Position numbers and translations under genes: made by a program. The notes under the pieces were generated by a model. That model ran no database searches. It saw nothing but the letters and a program-made list of their open reading frames with translations, and was not told the origin of the DNA. Positions 10,527-19,049 of a DNA stretch of 64,000 bases are shown one piece after another. How positions within the stretch are numbered: position 1 is the stretch's first letter; each line of letters opens with the position of its first letter. This DNA comes from Sulfitobacter sp. S223 (lineage in GTDB: Bacteria; Pseudomonadota; Alphaproteobacteria; Rhodobacterales; Rhodobacteraceae). The DNA is taken from positions 3,038,001-3,102,000 of the forward strand of contig NZ_CP083560.1 in NCBI RefSeq assembly GCF_025143825.1, in the 5' to 3' direction.

Positions 10527-11502
10527 GCGGTCTGAGCAGTCGTCCAAATATTGCCAAGCTCCTGTTTGAGGCGGTAGGCATTCTGCTCAGCACTGTCGTG
10601 TGCCTCGCGGAGCGCGTCAACAGCAGCATCGCCTTTGCGCCAGACCATGCGTTTCATTTTGCCAGCGCAGATGCGAACGTCCAACCGCTCACCATTGCTC
10701 TGGGATAGCTCCATCAAATATATCTGGCGGTTGATCTGATCGACAAGGCGGCCAATATCAATGTGGGAAGCGCCCTCAATAACACTTACGAATGTGCCAT
10801 TGCCCGCATATGATAGCAATCTTTGTGCCGGCGCGAGGCAATCAGAAATAGCTTCGCTAACGTCCGTGACCATACAGGTGAAGTCATAGTTGGACATTTC
10901 ATAGTACATGTCTGCAACCTCACGAATAGTGAACCCCAACGCGACCGAACCACACAGGGATTTGCGCGACAGCTGGGTCACATAGTTTTCGATCGCGTAG
11001 TTTTCGATCACGCCATCCACATCCATGATAGAAAAAGGCTCATGAAGTTCCACGAAGGGAAGCGCAGCATTCAATTTGTTTTCGGGCGTTTCCGAGGCAA
11101 GGATGCTTGCTTCTCTCTCCCGAATATCGTTAGCGATCGGTTCAACGAGGTTGAGACGGCCACGCAAGCCATTTAGTTCAAATGGTTTGGAAATATAATC
11201 TGTCGCCCCCGCGCCGAACGCACTGTCGATGTAGCCTTTTTCAGCCATGGCGGTCAGCATAAGGATCGGCGTGCGTTCATATCCTGCCGTCCCGCGCAGA
11301 AACCGCACAGATCAATGCCGTTCGTGCCGGGCATCTGGATATCCAGCAAGAAACAATCAAACCGACGGTTTTGAGCGTTCATCAGCTCGACAGCTTCCAG
11401 CGCATCCGAAGCGGTCGCAATCTCGTGGTCGGGCATTGAACCGATAAAATGCTCAAGAGTTTCGAGGACGATTGGATCATCGTCAACGGCAAGAATGTAC
11501 AT
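10523..11502 (-). pseudogene. Response regulator: receiver plus unidentified C-terminal domain, one frameshift near 11305
   Basis: ATG 11502 lies behind GGAG. The first frame holds 'MYILAVDDDPIVLETLEHF' and 'FDCFLLDIQMPGTNGIDLC'. The second continues 'ERTPILMLTAMAEKGYIDSA' and 'GATDYISKPFELNGL'. Adding one base in the CCG at 11303-11305 restores about 325 residues. Beyond the receiver is a ~190-residue region I do not recognise, with a segment 'IENYVTQLSRKSLCGSVALG' and an Arg/Lys-rich C-terminal helix. The protein at 16690-17634 has the same architecture and similar sequence and is intact, so this copy is a broken or mis-sequenced paralogue. It is coupled to the Hpt gene by a 4-nt overlap. 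Confidence 0.78.
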
Positions 11503-12171
11503 CGTTTTGCTCCATAATCCTCTGCGCTTTGACAATCCGTTTCGTACGTCACGGACCAGCGCTATTTCATGCTATCATAACGGGAAAGTTGGCAAGAATA
11601 CGTCCGCCATGCGGCATTCTCGGAAAAGTTGCACCCGCTTGTGAAAAACCTTCTTCCAGGTTGTAGCTGCAAACCCGCTTGATCGTTCATGCCAGCCCTA
11701 TCGTGGACAGATGCGAAACCGGCCAGCATGGGTGGCGATACCGCCCGTTTGGACCGACCAAAGCCGCGCATCACAATCCGACGCTTCATGCTTCGACAAA
11801 ATCAGCATCCACTGTCAGACTTCCGGCGTGTGTCTCGAATATCTCGCAGACATCACGCAAGAGTATGAATGTTAGATGGTGCTTGTTTAATCGGCACAAT
11901 ATGGCAGGATTGAAAGCGCTACCACACATTCGAGACCTTTGCGACAAAGCGCAATTTACTGATTTACCTACATTTTTTCGGGTGAATTCTTCGGAAGAGA
12001 TGGCGCGTCTCAAAATCCAATATGTCACTGTTCCGATGTCGCTTAAAACGCCAGCCTGCTTAACTTCTCTTGCGAATTCTGCGCTGGCTTTGATCTGTAT
12101 ATTTTTCGATCTCCGAAACAAACAGCGCGAAACAATCGCAGGACCGACGTTAAGTTTCAGAAAGTTACCTG
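11503..12171. other. 669-nt stretch with no recognisable gene
   Basis: Both strands carry medium-length open frames here (the longest on the minus strand at about 11786-12140, plus a plus-strand frame that runs into the next gene), but none has a good start, a ribosome-binding site or a family motif I know. Because the flanking genes are full of frameshifts, this could be a further gene too damaged to read. It also holds the divergent promoters for the receiver (minus) and the GNAT-like gene (plus). Confidence 0.5.
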
Positions 12172-13175
12172 ATGACCATAGACATTCGACCCGCTGAAAT
12201 TTCAGACATGGACCAGCTCTTAAAGCTGTTGCTGGCCGATGCAGAAAGCCGAAACACGGTTGAACCGTTGCTGTGGAAAATTGACACCGCGCCTCATGAC
12301 AAAAATCTATTCGGCCGTTACAACCGCGATTCAGGCCGAAAACCCACCATTCCGGCAGCAATGGCTGGTTGCAGATGACGATGGTGAACTTGTCGGGATG
12401 AGCCATTCCATCCTTTTACCCGTCCCTCCGATATATGCCGGGGAATTCGGCCCGCCGGGCTTGATTATGGAAGACTGCTATACTGCTTCTGGTGCTCCAG
12501 CCGGGTTAAAACGGCGGCTTCTTGAAGCCACCGAGTCCGACTTGGTCAAAGCGGGGGCGCAGATGATTTTGGCGTCTAGTATAGCCGGAGGAGAATGGGA
12601 AAAAATCTATGCCAATCAAAGCTATGAAGCACTGACGTTATACTTTGCAAAGACAGGCCTTACCGTAAACCGAACATTCGCAAACGTACATAAGGCTACG
12701 GACAATGATCTGTCCGCCATCGCAGCCTCTAGCGCGACCAACAGAAGAATTCTCAACGATCTGCATAAGCTGTTTTGGAAGCCACATAAGGACGCTGATG
12801 ATCGCTTTGGGGCGTGGATGCAGCGCAGCCTCACCCTCCCGGACCGGGACATGTTCGTATCGCGGGTTGGCGGAGAAATTCAGGGCTATGCCATATCGCA
12901 TCCAGCAACCCCGCTGCACTTTCCAGCTGCACATGATATCTCCGGTGTCGGTGTGATCGATGACTTCTACCAATGCGCTGGAAAACCCTTTAGAGCTTGC
13001 CTCAGATGACATTAGAGCTGCGGCGCTTTTCGGCGCGGCAGAGGCGGCCAGGAAAGCACGCGGCGATCATTCAGTTTTGGTTGTGTGCCCTGCCGCATGG
13101 ACGTCCAAGATCACGCTGCTGGAACAGGCAGGCTACAAAAACGCCATCACATGGTTCATCAAGATGGTCGGTTAG
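12172..13175 (+). pseudogene. GNAT-like acetyltransferase, two frameshifts
   Basis: Three frames together give one protein of about 334 residues. The start 'MTIDIRPAEISDMDQLLKLL' is typical of GNAT N-termini. After an apparent extra A in the AAAAA at 12301-12305 it continues 'WLVADDDGELVGMSHSILLP'. After a second apparent extra base at ~12972 it ends 'AALFGAAEAARKARGDHSVL' and 'LLEQAGYKNAITWFIKMVG', where the last block resembles the C-terminal strands of GNATs. The length suggests two GNAT-like halves. Substrate unknown. It closes the run of frameshifted genes; the next gene is intact. I assign GNAT from general pattern only. Confidence 0.6.
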
Positions 13176-13436
13176 AGGCGGTCATTCGAAAAGACAGTTT
13201 TCGCTAATTATCAGCACCTGAAACTGCTGAAAGAACAGCCAAACATTTGAAATGTTTATGCAAGATCACTTGGTGCACAGGTGGCCTTGAATCGTGTAAC
13301 ACTTCGCCAACCCATGCGGAAAGCCCAAGTATACGCAACTACGGGTTGAATTTTGAGCAATACGCAATTACATGTGCAGTGAAAGACACAGCGTCCCGAC
13401 CCATATTTCTGTATTTTCTATCTGAGGTAAAGCTTC

Positions 13437-13748
13437 ATGTCACATCCAGTAGACATTCACGTTGGCCAAAAATTAAAGCAGATGAGAACGGCACGCCGCA
13501 TGTCCCAGAGCGATTTGGGGGAAAAACTGAACCTTTCATTTCAACAGATCCAGAAATATGAGGCGGGCTCCAACCGGATTTCAGCCAGCAGACTCTTTGA
13601 ACTGGGACAGGCTCTTAACGTCGAGGTGGCCGATTTTTTCGATGGAATACATGACGAAACGGAAGTGGGCAAAACAGATGCCACTGGAATGGCGGTCGCA
13701 ACCGCGCTCGCAGCGATAGAGAGCGACGATACCAAAAGCGCATTTTGA
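13437..13748 (+). CDS. XRE (Cro/CI-type) helix-turn-helix regulator
   Basis: A 103-residue protein whose first 70 residues are an XRE domain: 'VGQKLKQMRTARRMSQSDLG', then 'LNLSFQQIQKYEAGSNRISA' (recognition helix and the conserved Q-x-x-K-Y-E-x-G), then 'LFELGQALNVEVADFFDG'. A short acidic tail follows. ATG 13437 has GAGGTAAAG just upstream. It is common in Alphaproteobacteria as a small regulator of unknown target. It lies upstream of luxR on the same strand, 311 nt before the leader ORF, so a regulatory link is possible but not shown. Confidence 0.88.
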   Translation: MSHPVDIHVGQKLKQMRTARRMSQSDLGEKLNLSFQQIQKYEAGSNRISASRLFELGQALNVEVADFFDGIHDETEVGKTDATGMAVATALAAIESDDTKSAF

Positions 13749-14059
13749 GCTTTTTGAAGATGTATCAGCCGCAAAACTCTGAATGACGCTCCTTTGTTGA
13801 TGACCTGATCCAAAGCGGCCACGCGCACCCAAACCCATAGCTATCATCGATAAAATGCTGCGCGCCTGACCCTTCATAATTGTTGGTGGGCGGTGGCACA
13901 ATTTTGTATGAGACAGAAAATATCTAAATTTTTTGGGGTTACTTCTATCCCGATAGAGACCTTGTTCTTACGTCGGGACAGCCTACGTAGTGTGGTCAAT
14001 TTTAGTTTGTCCGACCAACGGCAAACGAAGGTTGCCGAGTTTTGCTAAAAAAGAGGAAC
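13749..14059. other. Intergenic region upstream of luxR
   Basis: This AT-richer stretch holds no gene that I can support. It probably carries the luxR promoter. The 8-bp palindrome CTACGTAG lies at about 13983-13990, but I find no convincing 20-bp lux box. Confidence 0.5.
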
Positions 14060-14092
14060 ATGGCAAATCAGCTCCAAGTAGGCTATAATTAA
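14060..14092 (+). CDS. Possible 10-codon leader peptide upstream of luxR
   Basis: AAGAGGAAC is followed by ATG at 14060 and the short frame M-A-N-Q-L-Q-V-G-Y-N, ending with TAA at 14090-14092, only 2 nt before the luxR ATG at 14095. luxR itself has no clear Shine-Dalgarno sequence, so ribosomes finishing this leader could restart at luxR. The TATAAT at 14084-14089 lies inside the leader and is a competing explanation (a leaderless luxR transcript). Inference from spacing only. Confidence 0.35.
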   Translation: MANQLQVGYN

Positions 14093-14094
14093 GA

Positions 14095-14862
14095 ATGTCC
14101 GTCATAGATCTAAGCAAACTTCCGGTTCCCCAGAACAACTTTAGAGAGTTGCTCGATTCCGTTTGCGAAAAATATGAGCTTGATTTTGCAGCATATGCCG
14201 GCATGGATCCCATCGCGCAAGCAGTCCATGGTTTTGTCAATTATCCCGACGAATGGCAGACCCGCTATGTCAAAGAGGGATTTCAGCACAAAGACCCCAC
14301 CTTGCTGACAGCAGCACGCAGTATTGCACCTGTTGATTGGCAACGGCTGCGAAACGATGATTCATTCAAGACCGTTTTGCTGGCAGCAAGTGACTACCAG
14401 ATTTTCGAGCAAGGGCTGACCATTCCGGTCAGAGGACCGTTTGGTGACGTGGGCCTGTTCAGCGTGACGCGTAATTGCTCTGACAGGGAATGGGCCCTGC
14501 TGAAGGAAAAGATACTAGGCGATCTTCAGACGACAGCCGTGTATATGCATGATCATGTTATGCAGACAAATGTGCTGAGCCATAAGTTGACGCATCCATC
14601 ACTGTCATCGCGTGAAAGAGAAATTATGCAGTGGGTCGCCGCAGGAAAATCCCAGCAGGACGTGGCAGACATCCTATCGATTTCGAACCGGACTGTTGAG
14701 GTTCACTTGCGCTCGAGCCGTAGCAAGCTGTCTGCCCTGACAACAGCACAGGCGGTAGGCCGCGCGATCGGCCTTGGCTTGATATTCCTGTCTAAATTCA
14801 ACGCATACGGGTTTCCCACAATAGCATTGCATAGAATTAAGTACGATCATCTTCTCAAATAG
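14095..14862 (+). CDS. luxR: LuxR-family autoinducer-binding transcriptional regulator
   Basis: The protein has 255 residues. The N-terminal autoinducer-binding domain shows the conserved Trp, Tyr, Asp-Pro and Trp in 'DEWQTRYVKEGFQHKDPTLL' and 'VDWQRL', and a Gly-containing 'VRGPFGDVGLFSV'. The C-terminal LuxR helix-turn-helix is 'LSSREREIMQWVAAGKSQQD' followed by 'SISNRTVEVHLRSSRSKL'. About 20 extra residues follow the usual end of the domain. It precedes luxI by 12 nt, a standard cognate pair. It should bind an acyl-homoserine lactone and control luxI and other genes. The intact reading frame contrasts with the damaged genes upstream. Confidence 0.93.
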   Translation: MSVIDLSKLPVPQNNFRELLDSVCEKYELDFAAYAGMDPIAQAVHGFVNYPDEWQTRYVKEGFQHKDPTLLTAARSIAPVDWQRLRNDDSFKTVLLAASDYQIFEQGLTIPVRGPFGDVGLFSVTRNCSDREWALLKEKILGDLQTTAVYMHDHVMQTNVLSHKLTHPSLSSREREIMQWVAAGKSQQDVADILSISNRTVEVHLRSSRSKLSALTTAQAVGRAIGLGLIFLSKFNAYGFPTIALHRIKYDHLLK

Positions 14863-14874
14863 GAGAAGTTAGAC

Positions 14875-15708
14875 ATGATTATAGTCATTGATGGTACGAA
14901 CCGGCACCTTTACACACGACTTCTTGATGAAATGTTTGCGCTGCGCGCACGGGTCTTCGGGCAGCGGCTCGGCTGGGAAGTCGAAATTCAGGATGGGCGT
15001 GAGATCGATCAATTTGATGCGCTTGATCCTGCTTATGTGATTGGGGTTAACGACGACAATAAGGTCGTATCTTGTGTGCGCGCATTGCAGACCACAGGGC
15101 CGCACATGCTGTCGGATGTTTTCTCATCCATCCTGGGAGGTGAACCACCACTCCGGAGTGCGACCATATGGGAATCTACGCGGTTCTGCGTGGATACCGA
15201 GATTCTTGATCGTGGCAAAACACGGGGATCTATCAGCTACGCGACCTGTGAATTGATGGCAGGATCATTGGAATATGCTCGGGATTCAGGCATTTCGGAT
15301 ATCGTGACCGTCATTGATCCTGTGATGAACCGCGTCCTGAAGCGGTCAGATTGCGCTCCTTACGGCTATGTTGGGAATACAACGCCAATGGGCAAAGTAA
15401 GTGCAATGGCAGCCCTTCTCGATTGCAGTGAGGATCGCATTGAACGGACACGGCAGTTCGCCGGGATTGAAGGTGAAATCTTTGTTGATCCCGAACGTGC
15501 GAAAGCGTTGTCAGACGAAGGCAAACTGCGCGATGGTATCCCAGCAGAAGATGCAGACGCAAAACAAGTGGTCGTAGCGCGTAGCAGTCAAGAGTTGCTT
15601 CAGGAATACTGCGAAGAACAGATTGCAGATGCCGCGACACACGAAGAGCTGTCCGCCGCGAAACAGTTGAGCAAGACTCTGATCGCTGCCAAAATTCTTG
15701 TTGAGTGA
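14875..15708 (+). CDS. luxI: LuxI-family acyl-homoserine-lactone synthase with C-terminal extension
   Basis: The synthase core (residues ~1-205) carries the conserved residues: 'LRARVFGQRLGWEV' (Arg, Phe, Trp), 'EIDQFDALDPAYVIG' (paired Asp), 'VVSCVRALQTTGPHML' (Arg) and 'IWESTRFCVD' (Glu-Ser-x-Arg). It would make an AHL from S-adenosylmethionine and an acyl carrier. The 277-residue length exceeds the usual ~190-230. The extra C-terminal part is charged and probably helical, including 'SQELLQEYCEEQIADAATHE'. AGGAGAAG just before ATG 14875 is a strong ribosome-binding site. A hairpin follows the stop. Confidence 0.94.
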   Translation: MIIVIDGTNRHLYTRLLDEMFALRARVFGQRLGWEVEIQDGREIDQFDALDPAYVIGVNDDNKVVSCVRALQTTGPHMLSDVFSSILGGEPPLRSATIWESTRFCVDTEILDRGKTRGSISYATCELMAGSLEYARDSGISDIVTVIDPVMNRVLKRSDCAPYGYVGNTTPMGKVSAMAALLDCSEDRIERTRQFAGIEGEIFVDPERAKALSDEGKLRDGIPAEDADAKQVVVARSSQELLQEYCEEQIADAATHEELSAAKQLSKTLIAAKILVE

Positions 15709-15710
15709 GA

Positions 15711-15735
15711 GTTGGCGTCGCTTTTATACGCCAAC
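15711..15735 (+). terminator. Hairpin after luxI
   Basis: GTTGGCGT and ACGCCAAC flank a 9-nt loop starting 3 nt after the luxI stop. A second inverted repeat (ACGGACC/GGTCCGT, 15750-15775) follows. There is no T-run after the stem, so this may be a weak terminator or an RNA-stabilising element. Confidence 0.5.
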
Positions 15736-16689
15736 CAACATGAACAGTGACGGACCTGAAATCCTTTTGGTCCGTCTGGCATTCCTCAGATCGAGGGCAC
15801 AACTCGAACCCCGTTCTGATTAGATGCGATCCAAGGTAACCTGTTCCAAGTTGCTGTCATTTGTTTTGGAACCTACCTGAAGAACCGAAGAGCAGCCTGA
15901 CATGGCCAACTCCCCTGACATCTGTTCTTCTTCTGCGGCGGCTTTTATGGCCCACATACGGTGTTCAGGTGTCCCTTTTGACCTGAACATGGCAGCAGCA
16001 AACTGTGCGCGGACATCCTCCAACTCTTGAAGGCTCAGCGCGTCATTCGCTGAAAGTTATAGTTTGCCATCGTGTTCGGCAGGGATTTCAAGCGTCAGCG
16101 TATCGTCGCAAGAAAACGCTGAATCCGTTAATCCGCCCATCAAAGGCTTTGCATTTTCAAGCTCCCCAGTGTGTGCAAGCGGGTTCACCAAACCGCGTCG
16201 CGCTTGCGCCCCGAACGAATGGCTACAGCCGGTTTCTGACTTGCAACCCTGCGATCCGCGATCGCCATTTCAGCTCTCGCATGGATCGAGGCAATCTCTG
16301 GTTGGACAGCATTTTCGCACATCCCCAATTTGTCAGCCTGTGCGCTGACGATGCTGCCGTCGCCACAGGGTCACCCGAGTTCCGTCAAAGACGGTCTTGA
16401 CCGAGACGGTGATATGCAAAGACAATCTTGCAAACTGCCTCTTGTTGCCTTGCAGCCATGAACCAAGACGGACCGTTACAATAATTGATGTGGGAACATC
16501 CCATGTTCTGACACTTCTCGCGGGCCATCGCCGCGGCAGCGTTAAAATGAATGGCAGAAATGTAAGTTTCCGAAAAATGGCAGTAGATTCACAAGAAAAC
16601 CACAATTTAAGCAAATTTGCGTGCAACTATAAAGTGAACCAGCTTCTACCCATGATTGCCTTTAATGCTACAACAAAGGGAGTGGAAAT
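15736..16689. other. About 950 nt without a supported gene
   Basis: Several overlapping open frames occur on both strands. The most protein-like is a 67-codon minus-strand frame at 15820-16023 (TTG start, no clear ribosome-binding site, contains 'SKGTPEHRMWAIKAAAEEEQ'); I do not recognise it. The last ~100 nt are AT-rich and should carry the promoter of the receiver gene at 16690. The length suggests a lost gene, but no family resemblance survives. Confidence 0.45.
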
Positions 16690-17634
16690 ATGAAATTTTT
16701 AGTAGTCGACGACGACCCGATCGTCTTGGACCTAGTTCCAATGCTTCTGCGTCAAGAAGGTCATACCGATATCAGTGTTGCAGCATCCGGCATGGGTGCC
16801 CTTGATATTCTGTCTTTTTCTGCAGAGAATTTTGACGTTCTACTTCTGGATATTGAGATGCCGGGCATGAATGGGATCGAGCTCTGTGCCGAAATCCGGA
16901 AAATTCCGGCATATCGCAGCACACCGATCATTATGCTGACGGCAAAGTCTGATGCCAGCTCCATCGAGAGTGCATTCTCAGCCGGTGCAAATGACTATAT
17001 CACAAAGCCCTTTGATATAGAGAGCATCGCTACTCGGACGCATATTGCGGAACGAATGATGCGTGAAACCTGCAAAGTGTTTACGCGGGATTCGTTGTCG
17101 GATTGTCTCCCCGGGCCATTTGGTCAGCATGATTTCGACTTTGCAGAACCTATCGTTTTCAACGACCTCAACCATCACACAGACCCCTTTTCGCTTGGCA
17201 ACTATCTTTCTCAACTTGCGCAACAAAGAGTAACCGAGACGTCTGTTTTTGCGTTGAAAATCGATACTTTTGATCTGCTTTATGATGAGCTGACCGGCCG
17301 TGACCTGCTGCTTATCATTGCTGCTGTGTCTAACTCGATTTCGACGGCGACTGCCGACAATAGGCTGCTCAACGCTTATGTCGGCTCTGGAATATTCCTA
17401 TGCATCGCACCGGATGATCTTGTTGACGCTTGGGTGGAAGTCGAAGAGAACATCAGTGCTATTCTCAAAGAGCTAAGCCCGATCCGGAAGGCGGAGCTTC
17501 TGGATACGTTTTCAGTAACAATGGGCCGCCCGGTTCGCCCGTATTTGAGCAAGACACAGCGTGTCCGGCGAACGTTTGACCGCGCAAAAGTTCAACTTAG
17601 CAGACGTCTAAACGCCAATATGGTTGCCAACTGA
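16690..17634 (+). CDS. Response regulator: receiver plus unidentified C-terminal domain
   Basis: The protein has 314 residues. The receiver (~1-125) has 'MKFLVVDDDPIVLDLVPMLL', the phospho-acceptor Asp in 'FDVLLLDIEMPGMNGIEL', Thr in 'TPIIMLTAKSDASS' and Lys in 'NDYITKPFDIES'. A ~180-residue region of unknown type follows, including 'LGNYLSQLAQQRVTETSVFA', 'LLIIAAVSNSISTATADNRL' and a basic C-terminal helix 'TFDRAKVQLSRRLN'. It has no recognised DNA-binding or GGDEF signature, though the C-terminal half could be a remote relative of a nucleotide-cyclase-like fold. It is a paralogue of the frameshifted gene at 10523-11502. GGGAG upstream supports ATG 16690. It may receive phosphate from the local Hpt protein. 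Confidence 0.88.
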   Translation: MKFLVVDDDPIVLDLVPMLLRQEGHTDISVAASGMGALDILSFSAENFDVLLLDIEMPGMNGIELCAEIRKIPAYRSTPIIMLTAKSDASSIESAFSAGANDYITKPFDIESIATRTHIAERMMRETCKVFTRDSLSDCLPGPFGQHDFDFAEPIVFNDLNHHTDPFSLGNYLSQLAQQRVTETSVFALKIDTFDLLYDELTGRDLLLIIAAVSNSISTATADNRLLNAYVGSGIFLCIAPDDLVDAWVEVEENISAILKELSPIRKAELLDTFSVTMGRPVRPYLSKTQRVRRTFDRAKVQLSRRLNANMVAN

Positions 17635-17689
17635 AGCATGTCGGCTGTCCGGAATGATTAGGGTCTACCCGTCATATCCGGTTGCAGTG

Positions 17690-19033
17690 CTAGGCCGATA
17701 ATTCATCACTCCAAGCCGCTAATTTGCGATCAATGGTCTTGCGCGACACGCCAAGACGCCGCGCAGCTTCGGCACGGTTGCCATCACACAAGTCCAAAAT
17801 ATGTAAGATGTGACGTTGAACCATCAGATCCAGATCCTCTATCGCGCGCGGACCCGAAACAGATGAATTGCCCGCAAACTCCTTAGGGAAGGCCCCGAGA
17901 ATCACAGACCGTTCAATAAGATTACGCAATTCGCGTATGTTTCCCGGCCAGTCATAGCGCCGCAGCTTTAGCAGAGTTTCCGCATCCAACCGTAACGCGC
18001 GCATTCCTAAAACTGCCGAAAAATGTTCCATAAAATGCACCGCCAGCTCAACGATATCTTCCGATCGCTCCTTGAGCGGTGGCATCTCCACTTCGACGAC
18101 ATTCATGCGATGATAAAGATCCGCCCGAAAAAGCCCTTCGTCGACAGCTTGCTTTAGATCGGCGTTGGTGGCGAAAAGAAACCTCAGGTTCAGCGGGATT
18201 TCACGCTCGCCGCCTTGTGGCCGGATACGAAGGTCTTCCAGCACCCGCAGCAAGGCTGCTTGAAGAAGGTCGGGCATTTGGGCCACTTCATCAAAGAGCA
18301 ACGTACCGCCATCCGCCAGCAAAAGCAGACCCGGTTTTAGTGTATTTCCGACATCAACCGCACCAAACAGTTCGGCCACCACGCGGTCCGGAGCAATCGC
18401 AGCGCAATTGACCGCGACAAAGGGTTTCTCGGCGCGTGGAGAACGCTGATGCAACTGTCGCGCCGCGAGCTCTTTGCCCGTACCGCTGGCGCCGGTGAAC
18501 AAGACAGGCGTGTCCAACGGAGCCAGCCTGTTCAACATCGCGTGCACCGCACCCAAGGCGTCCGAATTACCCAACATGCGCAGATTTTCACCAGCGTGCA
18601 GTTCATGGCGCAGCAGCGTGTTGTCACGGCGCAAGTGCTTGCTGTCCAAGGTTCGCGCGAGAACGTTTAGAATTTGATTTGTGCGAAACGGCTTCAGCAG
18701 AAAGTCACTCACACCCGCCCGCAGCGCGGCAATCACGGTTTCCAGATCAGCGAAAGCTGTGATCAGAATAGTATCGGCGTAAAATCCTTTGCGGCGCTGT
18801 TCTTCGATCCACGCCAGCCCTGTCTGACCGGGCATCACGTTGTCCAGAATAACAACATCAAAATGCGCCTCATCCAGCAGGTTTGTCGCCTCGGCAGGAG
18901 AGGCCGCCGTGGCAATGCGGTTCACCCGAGGCTCAAGTATCTTGGTCAGGAAATTCCGCATACCCGGTTCATCATCAACGACCAGAACCGAGGCCCCCTC
19001 CAACATGCCGCCGTATTCGTTTGCCGCTGTCAT
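17690..19033 (-). CDS. NtrC-type response regulator lacking the GAFTGA loop
   Basis: The protein has 447 residues: a receiver ('VLVVDDEPGMRNFLTKIL', 'FDVVILDNVMPGQTG', 'SDFLLKPFRTNQIL'), an AAA+ domain with Walker A 'GASGTGKELAARQLH' and Walker B 'GGTLLFDEVAQMP', an arginine-finger region 'LFRADLYHRMNVVEVEMPPL', and a Fis-type helix-turn-helix ('GNRAEAARRLGVSRKTIDRK'). Between 'AELFG' and 'GGTLLFDE', where sigma-54 activators have G-A-F-T-G-A, the sequence reads 'AVDVGNTLKPGLLLLAD', so the sigma-54 contact loop is missing. Rhodobacter capsulatus NtrC is a known precedent that acts with sigma-70. I start at ATG 19033; upstream in-frame codons overlap a separate small gene. Last gene of the formate dehydrogenase operon; the Cache kinase at 33498 is a candidate partner. 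Confidence 0.9.
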   Translation of the reverse strand: MTAANEYGGMLEGASVLVVDDEPGMRNFLTKILEPRVNRIATAASPAEATNLLDEAHFDVVILDNVMPGQTGLAWIEEQRRKGFYADTILITAFADLETVIAALRAGVSDFLLKPFRTNQILNVLARTLDSKHLRRDNTLLRHELHAGENLRMLGNSDALGAVHAMLNRLAPLDTPVLFTGASGTGKELAARQLHQRSPRAEKPFVAVNCAAIAPDRVVAELFGAVDVGNTLKPGLLLLADGGTLLFDEVAQMPDLLQAALLRVLEDLRIRPQGGEREIPLNLRFLFATNADLKQAVDEGLFRADLYHRMNVVEVEMPPLKERSEDIVELAVHFMEHFSAVLGMRALRLDAETLLKLRRYDWPGNIRELRNLIERSVILGAFPKEFAGNSSVSGPRAIEDLDLMVQRHILHILDLCDGNRAEAARRLGVSRKTIDRKLAAWSDELSA

Positions 19034-19049
19034 GTTATGGCCTCTTGCG

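Noticed and set aside
11679-12406. Open frames on both strands between the receiver and the GNAT-like gene
   Set aside because: No start signal, no family resemblance, and the two strands contradict each other; listed only as an unresolved gap.
5312-13175. Programmed ribosomal frameshifting as the cause of the broken frames
   Set aside because: The shifts are too many, in both directions, in unrelated genes and without consistent slippery sites followed by structures.
16005-16693. Overlapping open frames downstream of luxI
   Set aside because: Composition and lack of ribosome-binding sites do not support coding; no similarity recognised.
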